The notes beneath the pieces were generated by a model. The model saw only the letters and a list, made by a program, of their open reading frames with translations, was not told the DNA's origin and made no database searches. The position numbers and the translations under genes were made by a program. A stretch of 64,000 nucleotides of DNA from CAIUPE01 sp037131735. Its GTDB lineage: Bacteria > Pseudomonadota > Alphaproteobacteria > Rhizobiales > Beijerinckiaceae. This document shows positions 52,267 to 61,540 of this stretch, one piece after another. How positions within the stretch are numbered: position 1 is the first letter of the stretch; each line of letters begins with the position of its first letter. Location of the stretch: assembly GCA_037131735.1 (NCBI GenBank), contig JBAXQM010000003.1, forward strand, positions 1-64,000, written 5' to 3'.

Positions 52267-53148
52267 TCAGCTCCGCCGCAATTTCGGATCAAGCGCATCG
52301 CGCAAGCCGTCACCGAATAGATTGATCGACACAACCGAAATCAGAATCGCTAAACCGGGCAGGGTCACGATCCACGGATTGGAGCGAATGAATTCGCGCG
52401 CATCGGCGAGCATCGCGCCCCATTCGGGCGTTGGCGGTTGTGCGCCCAAGCCCAAAAAGCCGAGCGCTGCCGCTTCAAGAATGGCATTTGAAACGCCGAG
52501 CGCCGCTTGCACAATTAAAGGTGCGAGGCAGTTCGGCAAAATCGTCACAAACATCAAACGTATTGGACCAGCGCCTGCAACTTTTGATGCGATAATATAA
52601 TCCTTACCCATTTCGGCGAGTGCAGAACCACGCACCAAGCGCACATAATTGGGAAGATAAACGACCGACACGGCAACGATCGTATTCGTCAGGCTCGGGC
52701 CAAGAATCGACACGACAAGAATGGCGAGCACCAGACTCGGGATCGACATGATGAGATCCATGATGCGCATCAAGACCGAGTCGACAACGCCACCGAGGAA
52801 GGCCGCGATAAGACCGAGCACAATGCCGACGATCACGGAGACGATCATCACCGATAGGCCGATGAAGAGTGAGATCCGTGCACCAAAGATCAAACGCGAG
52901 AGCATGTCGCGGCCGAGCGCATCAGTGCCGAGAAGATAATGCGGGTTGCCGCCTTCCGCCCAAATCGGCGGTAATTTTGTCATGCCGCGAAATTGTTCGG
53001 TGGCCGAGTAAGGCGCGATCCATTCGGCAAAGAGCGCGAGCGTGATGATGATCAGCAAAATGATCAAGCCACCGACCGCGCCGCGATTTTGCGAAAACGC
53101 GCTCCAGAAATCACCCCACGGTGATGATGCGGACTCTTTACGCGCCAT
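52267..53148 (-). CDS. Peptide ABC transporter permease, DppC-like
   Basis: A 293-residue membrane protein of the BPD transporter family with about six segments. The N-terminal OppC-type region (SPWGDFWSAFSQNRGAV), the periplasmic HYLLGTDALGRDMLSRLIFGARISL block and the EAA loop EAAALGFLGLGAQPPTPEWGAML are clear. It overlaps dppB by 11 bp. Confidence 0.93.
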   Translation of the reverse strand: MARKESASSPWGDFWSAFSQNRGAVGGLIILLIIITLALFAEWIAPYSATEQFRGMTKLPPIWAEGGNPHYLLGTDALGRDMLSRLIFGARISLFIGLSVMIVSVIVGIVLGLIAAFLGGVVDSVLMRIMDLIMSIPSLVLAILVVSILGPSLTNTIVAVSVVYLPNYVRLVRGSALAEMGKDYIIASKVAGAGPIRLMFVTILPNCLAPLIVQAALGVSNAILEAAALGFLGLGAQPPTPEWGAMLADAREFIRSNPWIVTLPGLAILISVVSINLFGDGLRDALDPKLRRS

Positions 53149-54151
53149 GACGAATCCTCGGATTGATGGCCCCGTAAAGAACATCGATGAAGAGATTGAT
53201 GAGGATTACAAGAAAAGAGATCAACAAGATCCCGCCTTGCAAAATCGGGTAGTCACGTCGGCCAATCGAGTCGATCAACCATTTACCAACGCCCGGCCAC
53301 GAGAAAATCGTTTCCGTGAGAACGGCTCCGGCAAGCAAACCGCCGACTTGCAAGCCGATGACGGTGACTACGGGAATGAGGGCATTGCGTAACGCATGGA
53401 GTGTGATGACGCGAAATTCGGATAGGCCTTTCGCGCGTGCGGTGCGCACATAGTCTTCGCTTAATACTTCGAGCATCGAGGATCGTGTCATGCGTGCAAT
53501 CACGGCGAGCGGCACAGTGCCCAATACGATCATCGGCAAAACAAGATGATGCAATGTTGATGAAAACGCACCTTTTTGATCCGACAACAAAGAGTCAATC
53601 AGCATGAAGCCGGTCGGCGCGTCGAAATAATATTTGATCATGTCGATGCGGCCCGAAACGGGCGTCAATCCCCAGCCCTCAGACACGAGCATGATCAGCA
53701 ACAGACCCCACCAGAAGATGGGCATGGAGAAGCCGGCAACAGCCGCACCCATCAGCGTGTGATCAAACCAGCTGCCGCGTTTCACGGCGGCGATAACACC
53801 AGCAGGAACACCCAGCACAACGGCGAAGAGCATACCGGCAAAGGCGAGTTCAAGCGTTGCGGGGAAGAGGGTCAAAAATTCCGTAAGAACTTTTACGTTG
53901 CTTGAAAGCGATACGCCAAAATCGCCATGCAACAATTTCCAAACATAATCGAGAAATTGCTTCCACACAGGCTGATCGAGGCCAAGCTCGTGGCGGAAAT
54001 AAGCGAGACGCTCTGGTGAGATTCCGTGTTCGCCGGTGCGCACTTCAACGGGGTCGCCCGGCACAAGGCGGATCGCGATGAATGTAACAAACATCAACGC
54101 GACGAAAGTGGGCAGCGTGAGAAATAAACGTCGCAGGATGAATTTGATCAT
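53138..54151 (-). CDS. Peptide ABC transporter permease, DppB-like
   Basis: A 337-residue membrane protein with about six segments. The N-terminus MIKFILRRLFLTLPTFV, the FRHELGLDQPVWKQFLDYVW motif and the EAA-type loop DYVRTARAKGLSEFRVITLHALRNALIPVVT are DppB hallmarks. A terminator-like hairpin separates it from the binding-protein gene. Confidence 0.93.
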   Translation of the reverse strand: MIKFILRRLFLTLPTFVALMFVTFIAIRLVPGDPVEVRTGEHGISPERLAYFRHELGLDQPVWKQFLDYVWKLLHGDFGVSLSSNVKVLTEFLTLFPATLELAFAGMLFAVVLGVPAGVIAAVKRGSWFDHTLMGAAVAGFSMPIFWWGLLLIMLVSEGWGLTPVSGRIDMIKYYFDAPTGFMLIDSLLSDQKGAFSSTLHHLVLPMIVLGTVPLAVIARMTRSSMLEVLSEDYVRTARAKGLSEFRVITLHALRNALIPVVTVIGLQVGGLLAGAVLTETIFSWPGVGKWLIDSIGRRDYPILQGGILLISFLVILINLFIDVLYGAINPRIRHGA

Positions 54152-54183
54152 GGGAAGCGGATTATCCTGCCTGTCGTCTTTTT

Positions 54184-54228
54184 ATAAAAAATGTTCTCCC
54201 CCTCGTCCGCTTGGAAGAGGGGGAGAAC
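54184..54228 (-). terminator. Intrinsic terminator/attenuator between dppA-like and dppB-like genes
   Basis: On the minus strand a 12-bp perfect stem GTTCTCCCCCTC/GAGGGGGAGAAC (arms 54193-54204 and 54217-54228) with a 12-nt loop is followed by ATTTTTTAT. It lies directly behind the binding-protein gene and should cut down read-through into the permease and ATPase genes. Confidence 0.9.
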
Positions 54229-54236
54229 GATAGCAC

Positions 54237-55835
54237 TTACTTTACGTCGACGCCTTGGAATTCATGGCTGCCGAAGGGGCTCTGCTTGTAGCCCGTAACT
54301 TCTGCACGCATCGCTTCAAACACGATCGAGTGTGCAATCTTCATATCAGGAGCTTCTTGTTGCTCGATGACCTGCATTTCTTCATAGAGCTTGGTGCGCT
54401 CTTTGATGTCCGAGAGGCTCTTGGCCTTGTTCAGACGGTCATCATACTCCTTGTTGCACCACTTGGTGACGTTCAAGCCACCCTTGGCGGCAGCGCAACC
54501 ACGCAGGAAGAAGAAGTTATCCGGATCGCCATTGTCGCCTGTCCAGCCGAGCTGACCCGTCATGTGCTCACCCTTCTGCATGCGCTTGCGATACTCACCC
54601 CATTCATAGGTGACGAGTTTCGCGTTGACGCCGATCTTGGCCAAATCAGCCTGCATCATTTCGGCCATACGCTTTCCGTTTGGATTGTATGGACGTTGAA
54701 CAGGGAGATACCAGAGATCGATTTCGAGCGGTGTTGTTACACCAGCAGCCTTCAGCATCGCCTTGGCTTTTTCTGGATCGAACGAATAGGCCGGAACCTT
54801 ATCATTATATGACCAGAGCGTTGGCGGGATCAGGTTCTTGGCCGATGAGCCTGAACCAAGGAACACTTCCTTGATGAGGGCATCATGATCAATGGCCATG
54901 TTGAACGCCTGACGGACTTCCTTCTTGTCGAAAGGAGGCTTCTCAGTGTTGAACGCCCAATACGATACGTTCAAGCCCGACTGGCTGATGAGGCTCAGAG
55001 CCTTGTCCTTCTTGATTTCTTCAAGATCGGCAGGACGCGGTGCAATCGCGAAATGGCACTCGCCTGCTTTCAACTTCGAAAGACGTGCGGTTGGGTCTGG
55101 CGTGATCGCGAAAACGAGATCATCAACAAGAGCCTTTTCACCGAAGTAATCAGGGTTCTTCTTGAAGCGGATCATCGCGTCTTTTTGATAAGCGACGAAG
55201 GAGAAAGGACCTGTGCCGACCGGAATCTGGTCGAACTGCTCAGGCTTTCCGGCCTTCAACAACATGTCAGCATATTCAGCCGAATGAATCGAAGCAAAAT
55301 CCATCGCCAAATTGGCGAGGATCGGCATATTTGGTTCTTTCAGCTTCATCACAACGGTGTAGTCATCCGTCTTCTCGATTGTGTCGAGGAGAGCAGGCAT
55401 GTCCATATCGTTGAAGTAATCATATTTGCCGCCCGATACTTTGAAGTAGGGGTGCGTGTCTTTCCATTGACGGTTGAACGAGAACAACACGTCATCGGCA
55501 TTGAAATCGCGGGTTGGCTTGAAGCCGTTAACGCCCGAATGGAACTTCACACCTTTGCGGAGATGGAAGGTCAGCGTCTTGCCGCCGTCGGTTACGTCCC
55601 AGCTCGTGGCGAGGCCCGGGCCAACATTGGTGCCGCCGCGTTCAAACGCGGTGAGCTTGTCGAATACAGGACGGTTGGCATCAAAGCTGGTGCCGGTGCC
55701 GTTCATCGCAGGCGTAAAGCTTTCGGGGCTGCCTTCGGAGCAATACACCAGCGTCTTGGCCGACACGGCGGTTGCGCCGAGCATAAGAACCGCAAGGCCC
55801 AAGCCTGCAGCATGTTTCAGGGTTTTGTTGATCAT
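54237..55835 (-). CDS. Peptide ABC transporter substrate-binding protein, DppA-like
   Basis: A 532-residue SBP family 5 periplasmic protein. The signal peptide ends VSAKTLVYCSEGSPESF, as in DppA. The family motif is GKTLTFHLRKGVKFHSG and DDVLFSFNR, with a mid-region INGPFSF-like block (VGTGPFSFVAYQKD). Length and motifs fit the dipeptide/heme-binding subfamily. The ATG at 55835 has AAGGGAA upstream; the in-frame extension to 55910 is unlikely. First gene of the nine-gene operon. Confidence 0.93.
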   Translation of the reverse strand: MINKTLKHAAGLGLAVLMLGATAVSAKTLVYCSEGSPESFTPAMNGTGTSFDANRPVFDKLTAFERGGTNVGPGLATSWDVTDGGKTLTFHLRKGVKFHSGVNGFKPTRDFNADDVLFSFNRQWKDTHPYFKVSGGKYDYFNDMDMPALLDTIEKTDDYTVVMKLKEPNMPILANLAMDFASIHSAEYADMLLKAGKPEQFDQIPVGTGPFSFVAYQKDAMIRFKKNPDYFGEKALVDDLVFAITPDPTARLSKLKAGECHFAIAPRPADLEEIKKDKALSLISQSGLNVSYWAFNTEKPPFDKKEVRQAFNMAIDHDALIKEVFLGSGSSAKNLIPPTLWSYNDKVPAYSFDPEKAKAMLKAAGVTTPLEIDLWYLPVQRPYNPNGKRMAEMMQADLAKIGVNAKLVTYEWGEYRKRMQKGEHMTGQLGWTGDNGDPDNFFFLRGCAAAKGGLNVTKWCNKEYDDRLNKAKSLSDIKERTKLYEEMQVIEQQEAPDMKIAHSIVFEAMRAEVTGYKQSPFGSHEFQGVDVK

Positions 55836-56017
55836 CGGGTTTCCCTTGTGTTTTCCTGCCCTTACGACGTGTCTAGTCACGTTTCTGAGGGCATCGAAGG
55901 ACCTATCCAAGCCCGTTTCAGCTCGGCATGCAAGGGAGCAGAAGCGCGGGGCCGTAATTATCCGAAAAATAATGGGAAATTCCGAAGGCTTTGGGCTTTT
56001 GATTCAGGCGCTTCGGT

Positions 56018-56527
56018 CTATTTCACGGCGAGTGGCAGGCCGGCGACCATCAAGATCACCTCTGAGGCCTGAGCGGCCAGGCGCTGATGGAGCCGCCCGG
56101 CATGATCACGGAAATCGCGCGCCATTTTATTGTCAGGCACAATGCCGAGGCCCACTTCATTGGCCACAAGGATCGTCGGGGCTTTGCGGGCGTGAAGCGC
56201 CGCCTCAAGCCGCTCGGTTGCGGCGTCAATATCACGCTCACCGAGCATGAGGTTGGTGACCCACAGTGTAAGGCAATCAACAAGGATGGGGTGATCGGTT
56301 TGGAGCGCAGCCGCGAGATCGAGCGGCGCTTCGACGGTGATCCAGCCGGCTTCGGAGCGATCGGCCTTATGCCGCTCCACCCGCTCCCGCATTTCCTCGT
56401 CCCAGATTTCAGCCGTCGCTACATAGATCCAGGGCGCGGGCAGGGCCTTGATCAGACTTTCCGCATGGCGCGTTTTGCCGGAGCGGGCACCGCCTAAGAT
56501 GAGGGTGAGCCGCTCCGTCATCGCCAT
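56018..56527 (-). CDS. cobU: Bifunctional adenosylcobinamide kinase/guanylyltransferase CobU/CobP
   Basis: A 169-residue P-loop protein of cobalamin nucleotide-loop assembly: it phosphorylates adenosylcobinamide and then transfers GMP. Walker A is GGARSGKTRHAE (about 12-23), the GMP-accepting His lies in ERHKADR, and VDCLTLWVTNL, EVGLGIVPDN and ARDFRDHAGRLHQRLA are family blocks. It stands apart from other cob genes. It begins 5 bp after typA and so may share its transcript. Start either 56527 or 56521. Confidence 0.95.
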   Translation of the reverse strand: MAMTERLTLILGGARSGKTRHAESLIKALPAPWIYVATAEIWDEEMRERVERHKADRSEAGWITVEAPLDLAAALQTDHPILVDCLTLWVTNLMLGERDIDAATERLEAALHARKAPTILVANEVGLGIVPDNKMARDFRDHAGRLHQRLAAQASEVILMVAGLPLAVK

Positions 56528-56532
56528 TAACC

Positions 56533-58356
56533 TTACGCCACGGCTTCCTTCGCGCGTTCGGCGCGTTTGCGGTCGTTCGGATCGAGATGCACTTTGCGCA
56601 AACGGATCGACTTTGGTGTCACTTCGAGCAACTCGTCATCTTGAATATAAGCGAGGGCTTTTTCGAGTGTCATACGGATCGGTGGTGTGAGGCGCACGGC
56701 TTCGTCTTTACCCGCGGCACGCACGTTGGTGAGTTTTTTGCCCTTGAGCAAATTCACTTCCAAATCATTTTCGCGCGTATGTTCGCCGACGATCATGCCT
56801 TGATAGACTTTCCAACCGGGCTCGATCATCATCGGGCCACGATCTTCCAAATTCCACATGGCATAAGCAACCGCTTCACCAATATCATTGGAGATCAACA
56901 CGCCGTTACGACGACCGGCAATTTCGCCCTTATATTGCGAATACCCATAGAACAAGCGGTTCATGATGGCGGTGCCGCGCGTATCCGTCAGCAACTCGCC
57001 GAGATAGCCGATGAGGCCGCGCGTCGGCGCGTGGAACACGAGACGCAGACGATTGCCGCCTGAAGGACGCATTTCCATCATGTCGGCTTTACGCTCCGAC
57101 ATTTTCTGAACCACAACGCCTGAATGTTCTTCATCCACGTCGATGACAACTTCTTCGATCGGCTCAAGAATTTGGTTCGTATCCGGATCGCGCGAATAAA
57201 CAACCTTCGGACGCGACACAGCCAGTTCAAAACCTTCGCGGCGCATTTGCTCGATCAAAATAGCAAGCTGCAATTCGCCGCGGCCTGCGACTTCGAACGA
57301 ATCCTTATCGGCGGATTCTGAAATCTTGAGCGCGATATTGCCTTCGCCTTCTTTAAACAAACGATCGCGGATCACGCGGCTCGTAACCTTATCGCCTTCT
57401 GTACCCGCGAGCGGCGAGTCATTGACGCGGAACTGCATCGTGACGGTGGGCGGATCAATCGGATGTGCAGGAAGTGGCACATCAATCGACATGTCGCAGA
57501 ATGTGTCAGCAACGGTGCCCTTCACCATACCAGCGATAGCAACGATATCGCCCGCAACCGCTTCATCAACGGGCACACGCTCAAGACCACGGAAGCCGAG
57601 CACTTTCGAGATACGACCTTGTTCGATGAGCTTGCCATCAGCGCCCAACACTTTGAACGCTTGGTTCGGCTTTACCGAACCCGAAGTAATACGGCCCGTA
57701 ACGATGCGGCCAAGATAGGGATTGGCTTCGAGAATGGTCCCGATGAGACGGAATGCGCCCTCTTCGGTCTTCGGCGGCGCAACATGTTCGAGCACCATAT
57801 CAAACATCGGGGCGAGTGAATCTTTCGGACCATCCGGATCTTTCGACATCCAGCCTTGCTTGGCTGAACCGTAGAGGATCGGGAAATCGAGCTGCTCGTC
57901 GGTCGCATCAAGCGCGGCGAAGAGATCGAACACTTCGTTCACAACTTCACTCGCGCGTGCTTCCGGCTTGTCGATCTTGTTGATCGCCACAATCGGGCGC
58001 AGGCCAAGCTTCAAGGCTTTTGATACAACGAATTTCGTTTGCGGCATTGGGCCTTCGGCCGCATCGACGAGCACGATCACGCCGTCGACCATGTTCAAGA
58101 TGCGCTCCACTTCGCCGCCGAAATCGGCGTGGCCGGGCGTGTCGACAATATTGATGCGTGTGTCATTCCACTGCACCGAGGTGCATTTGGCGAGAATGGT
58201 GATGCCGCGCTCGCGCTCGAGATCATTCGAATCCATCGCGCGTTCAGCCACCTTCTGGTTTTCGCGGAAGGTGCCGGACTGGGCGAGGAGCTTATCCACG
58301 AGGGTCGTTTTGCCGTGGTCGACGTGCGCGATGATCGCGATATTGCGGAGTGACAT
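56533..58356 (-). CDS. typA: Ribosome-associated translational GTPase TypA/BipA
   Basis: A 607-residue translational GTPase. G1 is AHVDHGKTTL (residues 10-19), G3 is DTPGHADF, G4 is NKIDKPEA; EF-G-like domains and the TypA-specific C-terminal domain (MSERKADMMEMRPSGGNRLRLVF and the basic tail) follow. It acts in ribosome assembly and stress adaptation. Usual length. Confidence 0.97.
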   Translation of the reverse strand: MSLRNIAIIAHVDHGKTTLVDKLLAQSGTFRENQKVAERAMDSNDLERERGITILAKCTSVQWNDTRINIVDTPGHADFGGEVERILNMVDGVIVLVDAAEGPMPQTKFVVSKALKLGLRPIVAINKIDKPEARASEVVNEVFDLFAALDATDEQLDFPILYGSAKQGWMSKDPDGPKDSLAPMFDMVLEHVAPPKTEEGAFRLIGTILEANPYLGRIVTGRITSGSVKPNQAFKVLGADGKLIEQGRISKVLGFRGLERVPVDEAVAGDIVAIAGMVKGTVADTFCDMSIDVPLPAHPIDPPTVTMQFRVNDSPLAGTEGDKVTSRVIRDRLFKEGEGNIALKISESADKDSFEVAGRGELQLAILIEQMRREGFELAVSRPKVVYSRDPDTNQILEPIEEVVIDVDEEHSGVVVQKMSERKADMMEMRPSGGNRLRLVFHAPTRGLIGYLGELLTDTRGTAIMNRLFYGYSQYKGEIAGRRNGVLISNDIGEAVAYAMWNLEDRGPMMIEPGWKVYQGMIVGEHTRENDLEVNLLKGKKLTNVRAAGKDEAVRLTPPIRMTLEKALAYIQDDELLEVTPKSIRLRKVHLDPNDRKRAERAKEAVA

Positions 58357-58387
58357 AGGTAATCTTTCTGGAGCTTTGGTCCTAAAT

Positions 58388-58416
58388 CGTCACGAGATCA
58401 TAACGATCTCATGACG
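58388..58416. repeat. Inverted repeat upstream of typA
   Basis: CGTCA-C-GAGATC (58388-58399), loop ATAAC, GATCTC-A-TGACG (58405-58416): an 11-bp stem with one C-A mismatch, 32 bp upstream of the typA start. It may belong to the same dispersed repeat as the next palindrome, or be an operator. Confidence 0.6.
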
Positions 58417-58433
58417 GATTTCTTTTGGCTTTC

Positions 58434-58478
58434 GCATGACGTAATCGAAAAACCGGAAGCCACTTTTTCGCGTCATGC
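58434..58478. repeat. Rhizobiales-type intergenic palindromic repeat
   Basis: GCATGACG (58434-58441) and CGAAAAA (58446-58452) pair with TTTTTCG (58464-58470) and CGTCATGC (58471-58478) around a CCGGAAGCCAC centre. The sequence type (ATGC...CGAAAAACCGG...CACTTTTTCG...CATGC) is common between genes in Rhizobiales genomes and supports the taxonomic placement. Confidence 0.75.
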
Positions 58479-58489
58479 TCCAATGCAAA

Positions 58490-58515
58490 GCCCGGCGGTT
58501 TGGAAAACCCCGGGC
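58490..58515 (-). terminator. Hairpin behind argG, possible terminator
   Basis: GCCCGG-C-GGTTT / AAACC-CCGGGC, an 11-bp stem with one bulged C and a GGA loop, 65 bp past the argG stop on the minus strand. Only three T residues follow, so termination strength is uncertain. Confidence 0.5.
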
Positions 58516-58579
58516 CTGCGGTTTCAATTTGTTGCGCCGCACATAGCCGATTTATGCGGATAAGGGAAGGGGAAGTCGC

Positions 58580-59812
58580 TCAGATGCCGTATTTCTTCTT
58601 TCTGGCGCCTAAAGTACGCAGACGGAGCGCATTGAGGCGGATAAAGCCCGCCGCATCGCGGTGATCATAGGCCACGGCGCCTTCCTCAAAGGTCACGAGG
58701 TCCTGATCATAGAGCGAATAGGGACTCTCGCGGCCAATCACGATCACATTGCCCTTGTAGAGCTTCAGCGTCACGCGGCCGGTGACGGCTTCTTGGCTCT
58801 TGTCGATTAGCGCTTGTAGCATTTCGCGCTCCGGCGAGAACCAGAAACCATTGTAAATGAGCTCGGCATATTTAGGCATCAACTCGTCTTTGAGATGCGC
58901 CGCGCCGCGATCAAGCGTGATAGATTCAATGCTGCGATGAGCAACAAGCAAAATTGTACCACCCGGGGTTTCATACATGCCGCGTGATTTCATGCCGACG
59001 AAACGGTTCTCAACGAGATCAAGACGGCCGATACCATTTTCTTTGCCGAGCGCGTTAAGCTTCGCGAGCAAGGTGGCGGGCGAAAGCTTTTCGCCATTGA
59101 TAGCAACCGCATCACCTTTTTCGAAATCCACCGTGATGGTTGTGACTTTATCGGGAGCCGCTTCCGGCCCGATGGTGCGCGAATAGACATAATCAGGCAC
59201 TTCAACCGCAGGGTCTTCGAGCACTTTGCCTTCTGATGAGGCGTGCAACAAATTCGCGTCAACCGAGAAGGGCGCTTCGCCGCGCTTGTCTTTCGCAATC
59301 GGAATTTGATGTTGTTCAGCGAAAGCAATCAACTGTTCGCGTGAACGCAGATCCCATTCACGCCACGGTGCGATGATCGTGATGTCGGGCTTCAACGCAT
59401 AATAGCCAAGCTCGAAGCGAACCTGATCATTACCCTTGCCTGTTGCGCCGTGCGAGACGGCATCAGCGCCGACGCGCTCTGCAATCTCGATTTGCTTCTT
59501 CGCAATCAGCGGGCGTGCAATCGATGTGCCCAAGAGATAAACGCCTTCATAGACGGCATTGGCGCGGAACATCGGGAACACAAAATCGCGCACGAATTCT
59601 TCGCGCAAATCTTCAATGAAGATATTTTCAGGCTTGATGCCCAAGAGCAGCGCCTTGTCGCGCGCGGGCCCAAGTTCCTCGCCCTGGCCGAGATCGGCGG
59701 TAAAGGTCACCACCTCGCACGCATAGGTCGTTTGCAGCCATTTGAGGATGATCGAGGTGTCCAACCCGCCCGAATAGGCGAGAACGACTTTTTTGACGGG
59801 CTTTTTCGACAT
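58580..59812 (-). CDS. argG: Argininosuccinate synthase ArgG
   Basis: A 410-residue ATP-dependent ligase joining citrulline and aspartate in arginine synthesis. The N-type ATP pyrophosphatase P-loop is AYSGGLDTSI (residues 10-19); citrulline/aspartate-binding blocks VSHGATGKGNDQVRFE and the YETPGGTILL region are present. Usual length. AAGG precedes the ATG. Monocistronic by spacing. Confidence 0.97.
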   Translation of the reverse strand: MSKKPVKKVVLAYSGGLDTSIILKWLQTTYACEVVTFTADLGQGEELGPARDKALLLGIKPENIFIEDLREEFVRDFVFPMFRANAVYEGVYLLGTSIARPLIAKKQIEIAERVGADAVSHGATGKGNDQVRFELGYYALKPDITIIAPWREWDLRSREQLIAFAEQHQIPIAKDKRGEAPFSVDANLLHASSEGKVLEDPAVEVPDYVYSRTIGPEAAPDKVTTITVDFEKGDAVAINGEKLSPATLLAKLNALGKENGIGRLDLVENRFVGMKSRGMYETPGGTILLVAHRSIESITLDRGAAHLKDELMPKYAELIYNGFWFSPEREMLQALIDKSQEAVTGRVTLKLYKGNVIVIGRESPYSLYDQDLVTFEEGAVAYDHRDAAGFIRLNALRLRTLGARKKKYGI

Positions 59813-60011
59813 CGGAACGGCCTTTCGGAGGCAGGATCTAAGAGATGTTTCGGAGTGTTCCGTGGCGGGTTAATGGATCACTCGTCGTCCCGCAAGGGGG
59901 CGGGGCTTTTGGCGGGGTTCCGGCTGATGTCAATTTCGTAGGATTTGCGCTAAATCCCTCCCTAGCCTTGTTCTGGCCTCTCTGCTTGTTCGCTTTAAAA
60001 AGGACTATCCC

Positions 60012-61394
60012 GTGCATCTCGTATTTTCGACAGACGCCGCTACCGCCATTCCTATTCATGCCGTCACCAATGAATCGTGGACGGCGACGGCGGAGCAATT
60101 GGGTCTCGTTGATTTCGTGCGCGCGTCCGGCTTTGACGGCGCGCAAGGATCGCTCTGCCTCGTTCCCGGGCGCGGCGCGGGAATTGCTGCCGTTCTCTTC
60201 GGGCTTGGCAAAAAAGGTGCGCCTGATGCTGACCCCTTCATTGCCGGAAAATTGCCGGGTGTTCTGCCTGCAGGCACCTATCATTTCGCCGGTGACTGGG
60301 GTGATGCTTCACACGCGGCGCTCGCCTTTCTTTTGGGGTCCTATCGCTTCGAGCGTTACAAAGCCAAGCCGAAAGGCGTGACGGTTAAACTCGTGCCACC
60401 AACCGGTGTTGATGCGGCGCGTTTATCTATGATCGCCGAAGCTGTTTTCGAAGGGCGCGATCTCATCAACACGCCGGCCAATGATCTTGGGCCTGCAGAG
60501 ATTGAAGCCGCAATTAGAGCGGTTGCCAAACATTTCGGCGCAACGGTGACGTCGGTTATCGGCGATGATTTGCTCGCGCAAAATTATCCGATGATTCATG
60601 CGGTCGGACGCGCGTCACCGCGCGCGCCGCGTATTGTTGATCTTTATTGGGGTAATCACGCGCATCCGAAAGTAACGCTTGTTGGTAAAGGCGTGGCCTT
60701 CGATACAGGCGGGCTCAATATCAAGCCCGACAATTCCATGCTGCTCATGAAAAAAGATATGGGCGGCGCGGCGGTGGCGTTGGCGGCAGCCCGTATGGTG
60801 ATGGCGGCAGGTTTGCCAATCCGCCTGCGTTTGATTGTGCCGACGGTTGAGAATTCCATCTCCGGTTCGGCCTTTCGCCCGGGCGATGTGTTGCCGAGCC
60901 GCAAAGGGATTTCGGTCGAGATTGGCAATACGGATGCTGAGGGCCGCTTGATTTTGGGCGATGCCTTGACGCTTGCCGATGAAGAAGCGCCCGATCTTGT
61001 GCTCGATTTTGCGACTTTGACGGGCGCGGCGCGCGTGGCGCTGGGGCCCGATCTGCCCCCGGTTTACACAGACGACGAGACGCTTGCCGCGGATATCAAT
61101 GCGGCCGGAGCGGCAGTGAATGATCTTGTCTGGCGGATGCCGCTCTGGAAGCCCTATGCGAAGCTCCTCGACTCAAAGGTGGCGGATATCAACCACATTT
61201 CCTCAGGCGCCTTTGCCGGTTCGGTCACGGCCGCGCTGTTTTTGCAGCGTTTTGTCGAGAAGGCGAAGGCTTGGGCGCATTTTGACGTATTTTGCTGGGT
61301 CCCTTCGCCAAAATCAGGCCGTCCGGAAGGCGGCGAGGTTCAGGCCGCACGGCTCGTATTCGAGCTCCTTGAGCGGCGATATCATAAAAAATGA
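60012..61394 (+). CDS. Leucyl aminopeptidase-family (M17) peptidase
   Basis: A 460-residue protein with the M17 catalytic domain in the C-terminal two thirds: GKGVAFDTGGLNIKP (metal-binding Lys and Asp), MKKDMGGAA, and NTDAEGRLIL (metal ligands and catalytic Arg). It removes N-terminal residues from peptides in the cytoplasm. The N-terminal domain is shorter and divergent from E. coli PepA, typical of the alphaproteobacterial subgroup. GTG start at 60012 after AAAGGA. Confidence 0.93.
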   Translation: MHLVFSTDAATAIPIHAVTNESWTATAEQLGLVDFVRASGFDGAQGSLCLVPGRGAGIAAVLFGLGKKGAPDADPFIAGKLPGVLPAGTYHFAGDWGDASHAALAFLLGSYRFERYKAKPKGVTVKLVPPTGVDAARLSMIAEAVFEGRDLINTPANDLGPAEIEAAIRAVAKHFGATVTSVIGDDLLAQNYPMIHAVGRASPRAPRIVDLYWGNHAHPKVTLVGKGVAFDTGGLNIKPDNSMLLMKKDMGGAAVALAAARMVMAAGLPIRLRLIVPTVENSISGSAFRPGDVLPSRKGISVEIGNTDAEGRLILGDALTLADEEAPDLVLDFATLTGAARVALGPDLPPVYTDDETLAADINAAGAAVNDLVWRMPLWKPYAKLLDSKVADINHISSGAFAGSVTAALFLQRFVEKAKAWAHFDVFCWVPSPKSGRPEGGEVQAARLVFELLERRYHKK

Positions 61395-61540
61395 CGTAGG
61401 CGCTGATGGGCCGTATCGCCTGACGGCACACCGCTATCGAAAAAACGGGCTTGCCCATGCCTCGGCAGGTTTTTAGCGTGAATTCGATCTTCGCCGCGTT
61501 TGCGATTTTAATTGTGTTTGTTTGAAAGGACCAAGTTGCC

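Noticed and set aside
54885..56072. A 395-codon plus-strand open frame opposite the dppA-like gene
   Set aside because: It lies antisense to a strong periplasmic binding protein gene and its translation shows no family pattern; codon periodicity belongs to the minus strand.
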